Source: an uncultured Christensenella sp.
GTDB taxonomy: Bacteria; Bacillota; Clostridia; Christensenellales; Borkfalkiaceae
Length of the DNA stretch: 64,000 bases
Assembly (NCBI GenBank): GCA_910579525.1
Contig: CAJTUK010000001.1
Coordinates: forward strand, 124,001-188,000
Direction of reading: 5' to 3'
Shown: one piece after another, positions 62,780 through 64,000 of the stretch
Numbering within the stretch: position 1 is the stretch's first letter
Layout: every line of letters begins with the position of its first letter
Notes under the pieces: model-generated
The model's database searches: none
Told to the model about the DNA's origin: nothing
Seen by the model: only the letters and a program-made list of their open reading frames with translations
Made by a program: the position numbers and the translations under genes

Positions 62780-62906
62780 TTATTTTTAACCCGCATTACG
62801 CGAATACGGGCGCCGGAAACTCTATTTTTTATCCGTTAATCAGCCGATTATAATTATTATAACTCAATTTAATACGCCTGCCCAACCGTGCGTCGACAAA
62901 ACAAAA
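62780..62906. other. intergenic stretch, nothing recognised
   Basis: AT-rich sequence between the speA promoter and the terminator of the hydrolase gene. I see no ORF, RNA or repeat in it. Confidence 0.5.
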
Positions 62907-62925
62907 CCGATTATTGCGTAATCGG
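62896..62925 (-). terminator. terminator after the alpha/beta hydrolase gene
   Basis: Hairpin CCGATTA / TAATCGG (62907-62913, 62919-62925) followed on the minus strand by TTTTGTTTTG. Confidence 0.8.
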
Positions 62926-62962
62926 CGTCATTACTCCGACTATTCTTTAGCGGATAGAAGCC

Positions 62963-63940
62963 TCAATTTTCCAAAAACTCTTTAATTACGTCCATAACGG
63001 CGTTATCCTCTCTTGTTGCGGCGGAATAATCGAATTTATCGAAAAATTCTTTTTTCTCCTCTTCCGTCATCTTTTTCGCACGGAAAAGCGCCGCGTTGAG
63101 CTCGGCAAGTTTTGTTTCGGCTTCTACGGTAACATAAGGATTATGCGCCTTTGCTTCATCCAAAAATTTAGTTACGTTTTCGCCGTAGACCCCGTAATAT
63201 ACCGCCTTTTGCGGTGTTACTACGGTATCTTTACCGCCGTGAACCAAAAGCGTAGGCGTTTTATTTACACGTGCATGTTTAATTGCGTTCGCGTTGCCTT
63301 TCCCGCCGAAAACGAAAAAATTCAAAACATACCAGAACGGGCATAGAATATAAGCGAGCGGTTTGCCGATAAATTTCGCCGCGCCCTCGCGCAAAGTTTT
63401 TACCGGCGTTGACGGCGCGCTTATTGCCACTACCTTATCGACTTTTATTTCCGATGAAGCGCAAAGTGCGGAATAGCCGCCCCAACTGTGACCGACAAGA
63501 TAGATTTTTTTACTTTCAAACCGTTTTTTTACATATTTTACCGCAGTTACTGCCGTTTTTACGCCTTGATACATTCCACGTATGCTTTTCCCCTCGGAGT
63601 TGCCGCAACCCAGACTGTCTACGGCAACTACCGTATAACCGAGGCGGCAAAAATAGGCGATTTCGGTGGTATATGCGCAGTGCCCCGGTCCCATTCCGTG
63701 AACGAAAACCACGACTGCGCTTTTTTGTTGCGCTTTTTCGTCAACGTAAATCGCGCCGCATAACCCGCCTATCGATAATTCTTCCGCAGTGAGACCAAAA
63801 TCGCTTGCGGAGTAATATTTTAGCAATGGATTTTTATTATACCTTGTACCGAAAGCCGTAATATAGCTTGCCGTCGAAAGCGCGAAACAAAGGCATATTA
63901 ACGCACCAATTACTATTAAAACTATAATCCAATATTGCAT
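62963..63940 (-). CDS. membrane-anchored alpha/beta hydrolase
   Basis: A 325-residue hydrolase with an N-terminal membrane anchor (about 3-24) and an alpha/beta fold. The oxyanion region is VFVHGMGPGHCAY, the nucleophile Ser152 sits in VGHSWGGYSAL, the acid is in LLVHGGKDTVV and the His in EAKAHNPYV. It resembles serine aminopeptidase S33/monoglyceride lipase-like proteins; substrate unknown. The ATG is ten bases after a terminator-like hairpin and has no Shine-Dalgarno sequence, so its translation signals are unusual. Confidence 0.85.
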   Translation of the reverse strand: MQYWIIVLIVIGALICLCFALSTASYITAFGTRYNKNPLLKYYSASDFGLTAEELSIGGLCGAIYVDEKAQQKSAVVVFVHGMGPGHCAYTTEIAYFCRLGYTVVAVDSLGCGNSEGKSIRGMYQGVKTAVTAVKYVKKRFESKKIYLVGHSWGGYSALCASSEIKVDKVVAISAPSTPVKTLREGAAKFIGKPLAYILCPFWYVLNFFVFGGKGNANAIKHARVNKTPTLLVHGGKDTVVTPQKAVYYGVYGENVTKFLDEAKAHNPYVTVEAETKLAELNAALFRAKKMTEEEKKEFFDKFDYSAATREDNAVMDVIKEFLEN

Positions 63941-63971
63941 AACAATAAAAGGACGGGCATTGTGCCCGCCC
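63941..63971 (-). terminator. terminator of a gene beyond the right edge
   Basis: Hairpin GGGCGGGCA / TGCCCGTCC on the minus strand (63963-63971, 63951-63959) then TTTTATTG, directly before the hydrolase ATG. Confidence 0.65.
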
Positions 63972-64000
63972 TAATCCTTATATTTTAAACTGTATATTTA

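Noticed and set aside
63941..63971. Riboswitch before the alpha/beta hydrolase gene
   Set aside because: The hairpin is a simple terminator for a gene beyond the window; no aptamer-like sequence is visible in the remaining bases.

Overview
The window looks like a chromosomal segment of a low-GC, spore-forming, anaerobic Bacillota (class Clostridia). Spore genes (yunB, spoVAC-spoVAD-spoVAE, a BclA-like collagen protein), a pyruvate:ferredoxin oxidoreductase, a two-subunit iron-sulfur fumarase, a T-box leader, RpoD/DnaG and the ECF transport genes all point there. I cannot place it to genus. TGA is an ordinary stop here (rlmH, the fumarase beta subunit, rpoD, cdaA and others end in it), so the standard bacterial code applies. 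Nearly all sequence is core chromosome. I see no insertion sequence, prophage or CRISPR array.

Layout: 1-1872 (minus) M14 peptidase fragment, rlmH and a CPBP protease. 1951-7068 (plus) fumarase subunits, then a strong promoter, a phenylalanine T-box and pheST. 7128-15058 yunB, a flavin reductase fused to a PCP_red-like tail, the spoVA genes behind an SDR, a ZIP transporter, a VTT membrane protein, folA and thyA. 15222-18703 a pyridoxal kinase family gene, tRNA-Pro, and the collagen-like protein with a glycosyltransferase. 18809-22037 is accessory: unknown proteins, an XRE regulator, a 59-residue ORF and tRNA-Glu. 22038-24584 is a damaged surface-protein gene that runs back into a previously unmarked 6S RNA (about 24585-24775), divergent from aspS.

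27250-42408 (minus) is a long, tightly packed set in the order cdaA, a 35-residue CdaR-like membrane peptide, DUF1015, lysC, an inactive-looking metallo-beta-lactamase-fold protein, aroC-aroB-aroE-aroQ-aroK, an SDR, dgt, dnaG, rpoD, trmK, Nif3 and a zinc-ribbon protein. It links c-di-AMP signalling, aspartate and shikimate pathways, and replication/transcription initiation. 42488-50201 (minus) has holA, a LysR regulator, mnmE, a membrane protein, truA, ecfT and a fused EcfA double ATPase. 50408-53932 is nifJ. 53984-55754 is a small XRE regulator divergent from a membrane protein, with operator-like repeats between them.

55806-62481 (minus) is a complete polyamine operon: speA makes agmatine, aguA and aguB turn it into putrescine, and both the carboxyspermidine route (dehydrogenase plus NspC) and an SpeE-type aminopropyltransferase are present. 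It sits behind a 250-nt leader with a strong promoter, a row of small hairpins, a possible leader ORF and an intrinsic terminator next to the speA start, which looks like an undescribed attenuator.

Most noteworthy: the speA leader, the minimal CdaR-like peptide, the hidden 6S RNA with the UGA-interrupted gene behind it, the ligand-less MBL protein, and the flavin reductase/PCP_red fusion.
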